DNA from: Neodiprion pinetum | Taxonomy: Eukaryota > Arthropoda > Insecta > Hymenoptera > Diprionidae | DNA: 64,000 nt | Assembly (NCBI RefSeq): GCF_021155775.2 | Contig: NC_060236.1 | Coordinates: forward strand, 20,200,519 to 20,264,518 | Direction of reading: 5' to 3' | Shown: piece after piece, positions 34,184 to 46,600 of the stretch | Layout of the letters: every line of letters starts with the position of its first letter | How positions within the stretch are numbered: the first letter of the stretch is position 1 | Position numbers and translations under genes: made by a program | Notes under the pieces: generated by a model | The model's database searches: none | The model's input: the letters and a program-made list of their open reading frames with translations, nothing else | What the model was told of the DNA's origin: nothing

Positions 34184-34880
34184 GTGAATACGAAGATTCT
34201 ACTGATCATTTTAGCAACCCGAAGCGATGCGTTGGTATAGCTCCGCAACAAAGAGTAATGGTAAAAATTTCCCAAGAAACAAAAAGATGGCTCATCTACC
34301 CACATGTTTCCAATGAATCATAAATAATCTGAAATACATATGTACGGTAAATATGTGATGATTTGGAAATAATCACATGTTATCCTCTCGTGTTATATAT
34401 GAATGTGTATATTCGCGTTCGAAGAAGATGAAAAGAAAGAGGAAAAATAAGAAGAAGAACATAAAAATATTAGAAAGACGTGCAGCAGTATGATATGCTA
34501 TTGTATATGTATATGTATTATTATATATATTATTAATATGTGTATGACCGTGAAAGAAAGCGAGACAAAAAGAGATCAGATGAGAAAAGGAGAGAGAAGT
34601 AGGTGTACAATGAAAACATGGAGCTATACCAGCATCTCGACGGGATGTTTAATATATATGAGGCGTTAGTGATTGTATTCGGTAATCTGATATACACGTA
34701 TACATATACATACATATATGTATGCGAGTGTGCGTGTGTGTGTGTGTGTAATACACTATCAGATATGAAAGATACCCCCAATGCCATAGAGACATGGCGT
34801 GTGACAATAAAGTGATTTAATGATATATCTTTATACATACATATATACATATATATATATGATTCTTTGGTGCATCTGTT
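31740..34880. other. Intergenic AT-rich DNA with microsatellites
   Basis: A GT run lies at about 33000-33027 and an ATT/GTT trinucleotide block at about 34075-34185. No protein-like reading frame and no clear transposon ends were found. Confidence 0.45.
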
Positions 34881-34884
34881 AGTG

Positions 34885-35073
34885 ATCGTGTAACTTCTGA
34901 ACGACTTGACCGATTGAGATCATATTCGTACAATACATTGGTACTCTCGAAACGATGGGTCATAGCTATACTAAGAACCGATAAGTCGCGATTAATACCT
35001 TATTTTGCATATTGTCAACGCATTATCGCGCACCTACCAGAAAGGGCAGGCCAACGTCTGCCGTGCCGGCTAG
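34885..35073 (+). mobile_element. Possible Helitron-like 3' end
   Basis: GGCAG-CTGCC (35045-35062) can form a short hairpin about 8 bases before CTAG followed by T (35070-35074), as at Helitron 3' ends. Upstream sequence (AACTTCTGAACGACTTGACC) resembles text often seen in insect Helitrons and related repeats. The 5' end is not identified and the call is weak. Confidence 0.3.
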
Positions 35074-35589
35074 TACATACGCGTATGTAATGAGAGGTGT
35101 ATTGAAACAGAAGTTTTTTATTCACACAACCCTGCGGTATCACGGAGATATCTCTGCTTTCTGTATCGCTAACCGATTATTCTTCTTCATTTTTATGCTG
35201 TCTATAAAAAATATGAGTGCTGCTGGATTGATGCTTTTGAATTTCCCGCTGAAAATGCCCAGGCTTGGAAGTCGCACGCGCGGTTGGCTGAAGAATATAA
35301 AGACGGATGCCCCTGGGTAAATTTTTGTGACTAGTTTTCGACGGACAAGTGGGCCCGAGTGGGTCTGGGAGCGTAGGAGGATTATGCTCTATCGACTCCA
35401 CCTGACGAGCTCGCACCGACATTCGTATCAACTAAAGTAGTGCCGGTACGGAAGCTTGAGATTGAGTCGGTACAAAGTGAGTATGCAAGACTACTTGTCG
35501 ACTGCGACTTAGAAATGTCGATCAGCTCGATCATCCCCGTGAGAAGACGCGTAACAGCGTCCACCGCGAAACGCCGCGACAACCGTCGA

Positions 35590-35735
35590 GCACCTCCAAC
35601 CTCCGTCAACCACCTACTCCCACCACCGACCTCCTTCGTCATCCGACCTCCTTAGTCCTCCTTGTCAACGTCAACCCTGTCCTCCTCCACCGCCCCCCCC
35701 CCCCCCCCCCCCGCCACCAATACCATCGTCGTCGT
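35590..35735. repeat. CCACCTCC-type pyrimidine-rich tract with C20 run
   Basis: Irregular CACCTCC/GACCTCC repeats end in a C run at about 35693-35712 and a TCG-rich stretch. The texture resembles 48540-48950 inside the foldback structure, so the two may be related. Confidence 0.55.
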
Positions 35736-35885
35736 CATCGTTGACCGAAGAATATAAAGACAGTGACTCTACTGGGCTTTGGTGTGAGAACCGGATATCG
35801 TCGTGCGCTTGCGGTCCCTGAGATGTTCCAACGGTAGAGTTGAGAACTTGCTGCAAAACATCTGAGAGTTACCGATTTCGACAAG

Positions 35886-36662
35886 ATGCTGGCTGCATTC
35901 GCCTTTCGAATACCACAGTCTTCGCAATGGTGAGCCCAAGCCAGTACTTAGCCTGTGTGTACTTACCGAATTGTCGGCGATACAAGAAATTAATAATTAC
36001 AATAAATTTCTTTCAAAATTCGCAGCAAAACAGTGATTTAATTAGAGTATAGGTACCCGAGAGAAGAATGTGTACATAGATTAGAAATAATAATATATCA
36101 GATGTAATGATGATGCAGAGACCAAAAAGTAAATGCGGTCCATGTACGATATTACTATAATTGTATGATCCAATTACGATTAATACGTAATGCATACTAT
36201 GAATTTTATAATTTTCCAGGAGAAAAACTAGATTATCTACAATAATACGGCTACAATATGAAAATAGAACAATTATTCCTATCGAAATAGGATTCTATTC
36301 GACACGCGCTCGATGTATTCCGTAACATTATTATTCATAATTATTCCGACAACTTTTCATTTACTCTCTCGATCTTGAATTTTCGCAGGCATAGGATTGA
36401 AGCGCTGTTTCAGCTGGTCGCAAGTGAAGTATCTACGTTGGGTAGAAAAGCAGAATTGTTTTTCGATAAGTGTTCGGATGAAAACAAATTCAGAGTAACT
36501 ATAATACATCACGGATGCGCTGATTTTGATCAAGAAGAAATGGATGCTCCGTATATAAGACAGTATTTAACGCAGTGTAGTGATTCCAAGCTAAATATAC
36601 GAGGAAAAATTTTTTATCATACAACTGTCGCAGAACGGCAGCGTTATCAGCTGACCCGTTAA
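35886..36662 (+). CDS. Small two-exon reading frame in the left arm, unknown product
   Basis: Exon 1 CDS is 35886-35929: MLAAFAFRIPQSSQ plus TG, with an in-frame TGA upstream. The donor is ATG|GTGAGC. Exon 2 is 36389-36662, after acceptor TTTTCGCAG, starting G-CAT so that the junction codon is TGG. It ends TAA at 36660-36662 and the product is 105 residues. The middle reads LVASEVSTLGRKAELFFDKC, then HHGCADFD, and the protein ends AERQRYQLTR. There is no signal peptide or membrane segment and I recognise no family. The right arm keeps the same start, donor, acceptor and stop. Translation is unproven; the frame may be a fragment of a larger captured gene. Confidence 0.5.
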
Positions 36663-36785
36663 CCGAAGAATATATCTTGAGTCAACGGCTGACTATCGAA
36701 GCGCCTGGCTGCTTGAATCTGAAATCGGCTGCAAAGATAAAGTGCGCAGTTCTTGTATGAAATTTGAAAACTAAAAGCATTTTAC

Positions 36786-36872
36786 CTCATATCATATCAT
36801 CATACATCATACATCATACATCATACATTATCATACATCATCATACATCACATCACACATCATCATACATAG
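36786..36872. repeat. CATA/CAT microsatellite in the left arm
   Basis: Imperfect CATACATCATACAT repeats, mirrored at about 52975-53065 in the right arm with different unit numbers. Confidence 0.85.
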
Positions 36873-37074
36873 TATTGAAGTTCGAAACCAAAGTTTGGAT
36901 GTTCGGATGTTAAGAAAGTGACGTCACCCAAATTTTTTTTTCTCTTGACGTCATCAATCTAAAATCGGCTAGCCGAATTCCTCAGTCTGGAAACAACCGC
37001 GCAGTTGAGAGGACGTAAGAGAATCGCGCTCCGCAGATTTCGAGCGGTACGGGTTCTCTACCTCCGTGGTTCCT

Positions 37075-37345
37075 GTACTCCGGGTCCGCTTCCTGGTGAA
37101 ACTTGAGTTCCAGGACAAGCGCTCCGTAGTTTCTACACTCCAGGTCCGCTACCTGGTAAACTTGATTTCTAGGATAAGCACTGCGTGGTACTTGCGCTCC
37201 ATGTCCGCTACCTGGTGAAACTCGACTTCCAGGACACGCGTTCCATAGTTTCTGCGCTCAAGATCCACTACCTGGTGAAACTTGACTTCCAGGACAGGCG
37301 CTCCGTAGTTCTGGCTGTCCAGGTCCCTGACCTGGTGACTTTTGA
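37075..37345 (+). repeat. 60-bp minisatellite, short version (left arm)
   Basis: Four to five units, each containing AGGTCCGCTACCTGGT, GAAACTTGACTTCCAGGACA and GCGCTCCGTAGTTTCTGCGC-type segments. Each unit has internal CCTGG/CCAGG dyads. The inverted counterpart is at 51300-52790 and is about five times longer. Confidence 0.9.
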
Positions 37346-37639
37346 CTTTCAGGATTAATTTTCAAGTTTGCGAGTTTGATCATTGAAAACGTCATGTTTT
37401 GTACTATCAAACCAATATGCATGCTTCAGATGAGATATTGAATCGGAAAGAAAACCTAACGACCAGGATCAACATAATGCAATTGATGAGTGGTTGCACA
37501 GTATAAATAGGAATGCATGACAATAGCCTCGTTCAGTTCAAGCTAAAATTGCTGGGCGTCGTGTTTCATATCTGTTAGCACTGAGCTGATTGTTCCGTGG
37601 TACTTTTTGACGGAATTTATTATCAGAAAATGACAATTC

Positions 37640-40600
37640 GTTATTCTTGGTCTCAGATTCGATTTGTATGACCCTTTCCTAACTAACTGGACCCTCAGGA
37701 ACTCAGAAAACGTAGCAAAAAGAACATAGGACCAACAGAAGAGAAATGGCAAAGGAAGAAGCTACTGCTGAAAAATGTCGGAAACACGAGTTTTCGTTTT
37801 TGGGCTGTAACTTTTCATACAAGGATCGCAGCGTATTGAGACTGCACTTAATCGATTTCTCTCGCAAAATTACGTCGAAACAGTGCCACAACGAATTTAT
37901 TCCAGCACTTTTCAGAATCGCAAAAATTTTCGCCAAAAATGCAAAGGGGTTAGCCTTACTTTTTCTTCATTTTCGGAGCCAAAAATTTTGGGTCTCAGTT
38001 CGATTTGTGTGACCTTTACCTGACCAATTGGACCCTCAGGAACTCAGAAAATGCAGCGAAAATAGGGTGGGACCAACAGGAGAGAAATGGCGAAGGAAAA
38101 AGCAACTGCTGAAAAATGTCGAAAACACGAGTTTTCGTTTTTGGGCTGTAACTTTTCATACAAAGATCGCAGCGTATTGGGACCGCGCTCAATCGATTTC
38201 TCTCGCAAAATGACGTCGGAATAGTGCCACAACGAATTTATTCCAGCACTTTTCAAAATCACGAAAATTTTCGCCAAAAATGCAAAGGGGTTAGCCTTAC
38301 TTTTTCTTCATTTTCGGAGCCAAAAATTTTTGGTCTCAGATTCGATTTGTATGACCCTTACCTGACCAATTGGACCCTCAGAAACTCAGAAAATGCAGCG
38401 AAAAGAGGGTGGGACCAACAGAAGAGAAATGGCAAAGGAAGAAGCTACTGCTGAAAAATGTCGGAAACACGAGTTTTCGTTTTTAGGCTGTAACTTTTCA
38501 TACAAAGATCGCAGCGTATTGGGACCGCGCTCAATCGATTTCTCTCGCAAAATGACGTCGGAATAGTGCCACATCGAATTTATTCCAGCACTTTTCAAAA
38601 TCGCAAAAATTTTCGCCAAAAATGCAAAGGGGTTAGCCTTACTTTTTCTTCATTTTCGGAGTCGAAAATTTTTGGTCGGGGATTCGATTTCTATGACCCT
38701 TACCTGACCAATTGGACCCTCAGGAACTCAGAAGATGCAGCGAAAAGAGGGTGGGACCAACAGGAGAGAAATGGCGAAGGAAAAAGCAACTGTTGAAAAA
38801 TCTCGAAAACACGAGTTTTCGTTTTTGGGCTGTAACTTTTCATACAAAGATCGCAGCGAATTAGGACCGCGCTTAATCGATTTCTCTCGCAAAATTACGT
38901 CGAAACAGTGCCACAACGAATTTATTCCAGCACTTTTCAGAATCGCAAAAATTTTCGCCAAAAATGCAAAGGGGTTAGCCTTACTTTTTCTTCATTTTCG
39001 GAGCCAAAAATTTTGGGTCTCAGTTCGATTTGTGTGACATTTACCTGACCAATAGGACCCTCAGGAACTCAGAAAATGCAGCGAAAATAGGGTGGGACCA
39101 ACAGGAGAGAAATGGCAAAGGAAAAAGCAACTGCTGAAAAATGTCGAAAACACGAGTTTTCGTTTTTGGGCTGTAACTTTTCATACAAAGATCGCAGCGA
39201 ATTGGGACCGCGCTTAATCAATTTCTCTCGCAAAATTACGTCGAAACAGTGCCACAACGAATTTATTCCAGCACTTTTCAGAATCGCAAAAATTTTCGCC
39301 AAAAATGCAAAGGGGTTAGCCTTACTTTTTCTTCATTTTCGGAGTCGAAAATTTTTGGTCTCAGATTCGATTTCTATGACCCTTACCTGACCAATTGGAC
39401 CCTCAGGAACTCAGAAGATGCAGCGAAAAGAGGGTGGGACCAACAGGAGAGAAATGGCGAAGGAAAAAGCAACTGTTGAAAAATCTCGAAAACACGAGTT
39501 TTCGTTTTTGGGCTGTAACTTTTCATACAAAGATCGCAGCGAATTGGGACCGCGCTTAATCGATTTCTCTCGCAAAATTACGTCGAAACAGTGCCACAAC
39601 GAATTTATTCCAGCACTTTTCAGAATCGCAAAAATTTTCGCCAAAAATGCAAAGGGGTTAGCCTTACTTTTTCTTCATTTTCGGAGTCGAAAATTTTTGG
39701 TCTCAGATTCGATTTCTATGACCCTTACCTGACCAATTGGACCCTCAGGAACTCAGAAGATGCAGCGAAAAGAGGGTGGGACCAACAGGAGAGAAATGGC
39801 GAAGGAAAAAGCAACTGTTGAAAAATCTCGAAAACACGAGTTTTCGTTTTTGGGCTGTAACTTTTCATACAAAGATCGCAGCGAATTGGGACCGCGCTTA
39901 ATCGATTTCTCTCGCAAAATTACGTCGAAACAGTGCCACAACGAATTTATTCCAGCACTTTTCAGAATCGCAAAAATTTTCGCCAAAAATGCAAAGGGGT
40001 TAGCCTTACTTTTTCTTCATTTTCGGAGCCAAAAATTTTGGGTCTCAGTTCGATTTGTGTGACCTTTACCTGACCAATTGGACCCTCAGGAACTCAGAAA
40101 ATGCAGCGAAAATAGGGTGGGACCAACAGGAGAGAAATGGCGAAGGAAAAAGCAACTGCTGAAAAATGTCGAAAACACGAGTTTTCGTTTTTGGGCTGTA
40201 ACTTTTCACACAAAGATCGCAGCGAATTGGGACCGCGCTTAATCGATTTCTCTCGCAAAATTACGTCGAAACAGTGCCACAACGAATTTATTCCAGCACT
40301 TTTCAGAATCGCAAAAATTTTCGTCAAAAATGCAAAGCCTTACTTTTTCTTCATTTTCGGAGTCGAAAATTTTTGGTCTCAGATTCGATTTCTATGACCC
40401 TTACCTGACCAATTGGACCCTCAGGAACTCAGAAGATGCAGCGAAAAGAGGGTGGGACCAACAGGAGAGAAATGGCGAAGGAAAAAGCAACTGTTGAAAA
40501 ATCTCGAAAACACGAGTTTTCGTTTTTGGGCTGTAACTTTTCATACAAAGATCGCAGCGAATTGGGACCGCGCTTAATCGATTTCTCTCGCAAAATTACG

Positions 40601-43600
40601 TCGAAACAGTGCCACAACGAATTTATTCCAGCACTTTTCAGAATCGCAAAAATTTTCGCCAAAAATGCAAAGGGGTTAGCCTTACTTTTTCTTCATTTTC
40701 GGAGCCAAAAATTTTGGGTCTCAGTTCGATTTGTGTGACCTTTACCTGACCAATTGGACCCTCAGGAACTCAGAAAATGCAGCGAAAATAGGGTGGGACT
40801 AACAGGAGAGAAATGGCGAAGGAAAAAGCAACTGCTGAAAAATGTCGAAAACACGAGTTTTCGTTTTTGGGCTGTAACTTTTCATACAAAGATCGCAGCG
40901 TATTGGGACCGCGCTCAATCGATTTCTCTCGCAAAATGACGTCGGAATAGTGCCACAACGAATTTATTCCAGCACTTTTCAGAATCGCAAAAATTTTCGC
41001 CAAAAATGCAAAGGGGTTAGCCTTACTTTTTCTTCATTTTCGGAGCCAAAAATTTTGGGTCTCAGTTCGATTTGTGTGACCTTTACCTGACCAATTGGAC
41101 CCTTAGGAACTCAGAAAATGCAGCGAAAATAGGGTGGGACCAACAGGAGAGAAATGGCGAAGGAAAAAGCAACTGCTGAAAAATGTCGAAAACACGAGTT
41201 TTCGTTTTTGGGCTGTAACTTTTCACACAAAGATCGCAGCGAATTGGGACCGCGCTTAATCGATTTCTCTCGCAAAATTACGTCGAAACAGTGCCACAAC
41301 GAATTTATTCCAGCACTTTTCAGAATCGCAAAAATTTTCGTCAAAAATGCAAAGCCTTACTTTTTCTTCATTTTCGGAGTCGAAAATTTTTGGTCTCAGA
41401 TTCGATTTCTATGACCCTTACCTGACCAATTGGACCCTCAGGAACTCAGAAGATGCAGCGAAAAGAGGGTGGGACCAACAGGAGAGAAATGGCGAAGGAA
41501 AAAGCAACTGTTGAAAAATCTCGAAAACACGAGTTTTCGTTTTTGGGCTGTAACTTTTCATACAAAGATCGCAGCGTATTGGGACCGCGCTCAATCGATT
41601 TCTCTCGCAAAATGACGTCGGAATAGTGCCACAACGAATTTATTCCAGCACTTTTCAAAATCACGAAAATTTTCGCCAAAAATGCAAAGGGGTTAGCCTT
41701 ACTTTTTCTTCATTTTCGGAGCCAAAAATTTTTGGTCTCAGATTCGATTTCTATGACCCTTACCTGACCAATTGGACCCTCAGGAACTCAGAAGATGCAG
41801 CGAAAAGAGGGTGGGACCAACAGGAGAGAAATGGCGAAGGAAAAAGCAACTGTTGAAAAATCTCGAAAACACGAGTTTTCGTTTTTGGGCTGTAACTTTT
41901 CATACAAAGATCGCAGCGAATTGGGACCGCGCTTAATCGATTTCTCTCGCAAAATTACGTCGAAACAGTGCCACAACGAATTTATTCCAGCACTTTTCAG
42001 AATCGCAAAAATTTTCGCCAAAAATGCAAAGGGGTTAGCCTTACTTTTTCTTCATTTTCGGAGCCAAAAATTTTGGGTCTCAGTTCGATTTGTGTGACCT
42101 TTACCTGACCAATTGGACCCTCAGGAACTCAGAAAATGCAGCGAAAATAGGGTGGGACCAACAGGAGAGAAATGGCGAAGGAAAAAGCAACTGCTGAAAA
42201 ATGTCGAAAACACGAGTTTTCGTTTTTGGGCTGTAACTTTTCACACAAAGATCGCAGCGAATTGGGACCGCGCTTAATCGATTTCTCTCGCAAAATTACG
42301 TCGAAACAGTGCCACAACGAATTTATTCCAGCACTTTTCAGAATCGCAAAAATTTTCGCCAAAAATGCAAAGGGGTTAGCCTTACTTTTTCTTCATTTTC
42401 GGAGCCAAAAATTTTGGGTCTTAGTTCGATTTGTGTGACCTTTACCTGACCAATTGGACCCTCAGGAACTCAGAAAATGCAGCGAAAATAGGGTGGGACC
42501 AACAGGAGAGAAATGGCGAAGGAAAAAGCAACTGCTGAAAAATGTCGAAAACACGAGTTTTCGTTTTTGGGCTGTAACTTTTCATACAAAGATCGCAGCG
42601 TATTGGGACCGCGCTCAATCGATTTCTCTCGCAAAATGACGTCGGAATAGTGCCACAACGAATTTATTCCAGCACTTTTCAAAATCACGAAAATTTTCGC
42701 CAAAAATGCAAAGGGGTTAGCCTCACTTTTTCTTCATTTTCGGAGCCAAAAATTTTTGGTCTCAGATTCGATTTCTATGACCCTTACCTGACCAATTGGA
42801 CCCTCAGGAACTCAGAAAATGCAGCGAAAATAGGGTGGGACCAACAGGAGAGAAATGGCGAAGGAAAAAGCAACTGCTGAAAAATGTCGAAAACACGAGT
42901 TTTCGTTTTTGGGCTGTAACTTTTCATACAAAGATCGCAGCGAATTGGGACCGCGCTTAATCGATTTCTCTCGCAAAATTACGTCGAAACAGTGCCACAA
43001 CGAATTTATTCCAGCACTTTTCAGAATCGCAAAAATTTTCGCCAAAAATGCAAAGGGGTTAGCCTTACTTTTTCTTCATTTTCGGAGCCAAAAATTTTGG
43101 GTCTCAGTTCGATTTGTGTGACCTTTACCTGACCAATTGGACCCTCAGGAACTCAGAAAATGCAGCGAAAATAGGGTGGGACCAACAGGAGAGAAATGGC
43201 GAAGGAAAAAGCAACTGCTGAAAAATGTCGAAAACACGAGTTTTCGTTTTTGGGCTGTAACTTTTCACACAAAGATCGCAGCGAATTGGGACCGCGCTTA
43301 ATCGATTTCTCTCGCAAAATTACGTCGAAACAGTGCCACAACGAATTTATTCCAGCACTTTTCAGAATCGCAAAAATTTTCGTCAAAAATGCAAAGCCTT
43401 ACTTTTTCTTCATTTTCGGAGTCGAAAATTTTTGGTCTCAGATTCGATTTCTATGACCCTTACCTGACCAATTGGACCCTCAGGAACTCAGAAGATGCAG
43501 CGAAAAGAGGGTGGGACCAACAGGAGAGAAATGGCGAAGGAAAAAGCAACTGTTGAAAAATCTCGAAAACACGAGTTTTCGTTTTTGGGCTGTAACTTTT

Positions 43601-46600
43601 CATACAAAGATCGCAGCGAATTGGGACCGCGCTTAATCGATTTCTCTCGCAAAATTACGTCGAAACAGTGCCACAACGAATTTATTCCAGCACTTTTCAG
43701 AATCGCAAAAATTTTCGCCAAAAATGCAAAGGGGTTAGCCTTACTTTTTCTTCATTTTCGGAGCCAAAAATTTTGGGTCTCAGTTCGATTTGTGTGACCC
43801 TTACCTGACCAATTGGACCCTCAGGAACTCAGAAAATGCAGCGAAAATAAGGTGGGACCAACAGGAGAGAAATGGCGAAGGAAAAAGCAACTGCTGAAAA
43901 ATGTCGAAAACACGAGTTTTCGTTTTTGGGCTGTAACTTTTCATACAAAGATCGCAGCGAATTGGGACCGCGCTTAATCAATTTCTCTCGCAAAATTACG
44001 TCGAAACAGTGCCACAACGAATTTATTCCAGCACTTTTCAGAATCGCAAAAATTTTCGCCAAAAATGCAAAGGGGTTAGCCTTACTTTTTCTTCATTTTC
44101 GGAGCCAAAAATTTTGGGTCTCAGTTCGATTTGTGTGACCTTTACCTGACCAATTGGACCCTCAGGAACTCAGAAAATGCAGCGAAAATAGGGTGGGACT
44201 AACAGGAGAGAAATGGCGAAGGAAAAAGCAACTGCTGAAAAATGTCGAAAACACGAGTTTTCGTTTTTGGGCTGTAACTTTTCATACAAAGATCGCAGCG
44301 TATTGGGACCGCGCTCAATCGATTTCTCTCGCAAAATGACGTCGGAATAGTGCCACAACGAATTTATTCCAGCACTTTTCAAAATCACGAAAATTTTCGC
44401 CAAAAATGCAAAGGGGTTAGCCTTACTTTTTCTTCATTTTCGGAGCCAAAAATTTTTGGTCTCAGATTCGATTTCTATGACCCTTACCTGACCAATTGGA
44501 CCCTCAGGAACTCAGAAGATGCAGCGAAAAGAGGGTGGGACCAACAGGAGAGAAATGGCGAAGGAAAAAGCAACTGTTGAAAAATCTCGAAAACACGAGT
44601 TTTCGTTTTTGGGCTGTAACTTTTCATACAAAGATCGCAGCGAATTGGGACCGCGCTTAATCGATTTCTCTCGCAAAATTACGTCGAAACAGTGCCACAA
44701 CGAATTTATTCCAGCACTTTTCAGAATCGCAAAAATTTTCGCCAAAAATGCAAAGGGGTTAGCCTTACTTTTTCTTCATTTTCGGAGCCAAAAATTTTGG
44801 GTCTCAGTTCGATTTGTGTGACCTTTACCTGACCAATTGGACCCTCAGGAACTCAGAAAATGCAGCGAAAATAGGGTGGGACCAACAGGAGAGAAATGGC
44901 GAAGGAAAAAGCAACTGCTGAAAAATGTCGAAAACACGAGTTTTCGTTTTTGGGCTGTAACTTTTCACACAAAGATCGCAGCGAATTGGGACCGCGCTTA
45001 ATCGATTTCTCTCGCAAAATTACGTCGAAACAGTGCCACAACGAATTTATTCCAGCACTTTTCAGAATCGCAAAAATTTTCGCCAAAAATGCAAAGGGGT
45101 TAGCCTTACTTTTTCTTCATTTTCGGAGCCAAAAATTTTGGGTCTCAGTTCGATTTGTGTGACCTTTACCTGACCAATTGGACCCTCAGGAACTCAGAAA
45201 ATGCAGCGAAAATAGGGTGGGACCAACAGGAGAGAAATGGCGAAGGAAAAAGCAACTGCTGAAAAATGTCGAAAACACGAGTTTTCGTTTTTGGGCTGTA
45301 ACTTTTCACACAAAGATCGCAGCGAATTGGGACCGCGCTTAATCGATTTCTCTCGCAAAATTACGTCGAAACAGTGCCACAACGAATTTATTCCAGCACT
45401 TTTCAGAATCGCAAAAATTTTCGTCAAAAATGCAAAGCCTTACTTTTTCTTCATTTTCGGAGTCGAAAATTTTTGGTCTCAGATTCGATTTCTATGACCC
45501 TTACCTGACCAATTGGACCCTCAGGAACTCAGAAGATGCAGCGAAAAGAGGGTGGGACCAACAGGAGAGAAATGGCGAAGGAAAAAGCAACTGTTGAAAA
45601 ATCTCGAAAACACGAGTTTTCGTTTTTGGGCTGTAACTTTTCATACAAAGATCGCAGCGAATTGGGACCGCGCTTAATCGATTTCTCTCGCAAAATTACG
45701 TCGAAACAGTGCCACAACGAATTTATTCCAGCACTTTTCAGAATCGCAAAAATTTTCGCCAAAAATGCAAAGGGGTTAGCCTTACTTTTTCTTCATTTTC
45801 GGAGCCAAAAATTTTGGGTCTCAGTTCGATTTGTGTGACCTTTACCTGACCAATTGGACCCTCAGGAACTCAGAAAATGCAGCGAAAATAGGGTGGGACC
45901 AACAGGAGAGAAATGGCGAAGGAAAAAGCAACTGCTGAAAAATGTCGAAAACACGAGTTTTCGTTTTTGGGCTGTAACTTTTCATACAAAGATCGCAGCG
46001 TATTGGGACCGCGCTCAATCGATTTCTCTCGCAAAATGACGTCGGAATAGTGCCACAACGAATTTATTCCAGCACTTTTCAAAATCACGAAAATTTTCGC
46101 CAAAAATGCAAAGGGGTTAGCCTTACTTTTTCTTCATTTTCGGAGCCAAAAATTTTTGGTCTCAGATTCGATTTCTATGACCCTTACCTGACCAATTGGA
46201 CCCTCAGGAACTCAGAAAATGCAGCGAAAATAGGGTGGGACCAACAGGAGAGAAATGGCGAAGGAAAAAGCAACTGTTGAAAAATCTCGAAAACACGAGT
46301 TTTCGTTTTTGGGCTGTAACTTTTCATACAAAGATCGCAGCGAATTGGGACCGCGCTTAATCGATTTCTCTCGCAAAATTACGTCGAAACAGTGCCACAA
46401 CGAATTTATTCCAGCACTTTTCAGAATCGCAAAAATTTTCGCCAAAAATGCAAAGGGGTTAGCCTTACTTTTTCTTCATTTTCGGAGCCAAAAATTTTGG
46501 GTCTCAGTTCGATTTGTGTGACCTTTACCTGACCAATTGGACCCTCAGGAACTCAGAAAATGCAGCGAAAATAGGGTGGGACCAACAGGAGAGAAATGGC

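Larger units (their letters stand above)
35741..37645 (+). repeat. Left inverted arm of the giant element
   Basis: Reverse complement of 51010-54113. Identity is very high around 36960-37120 (from the CTAGCCGAATTCCTCAGTCT area into the first minisatellite units) and through exon 2. It is lower in the outer 100 bases and the inner 150 bases. This arm has only four to five 60-bp units. Confidence 0.88.
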
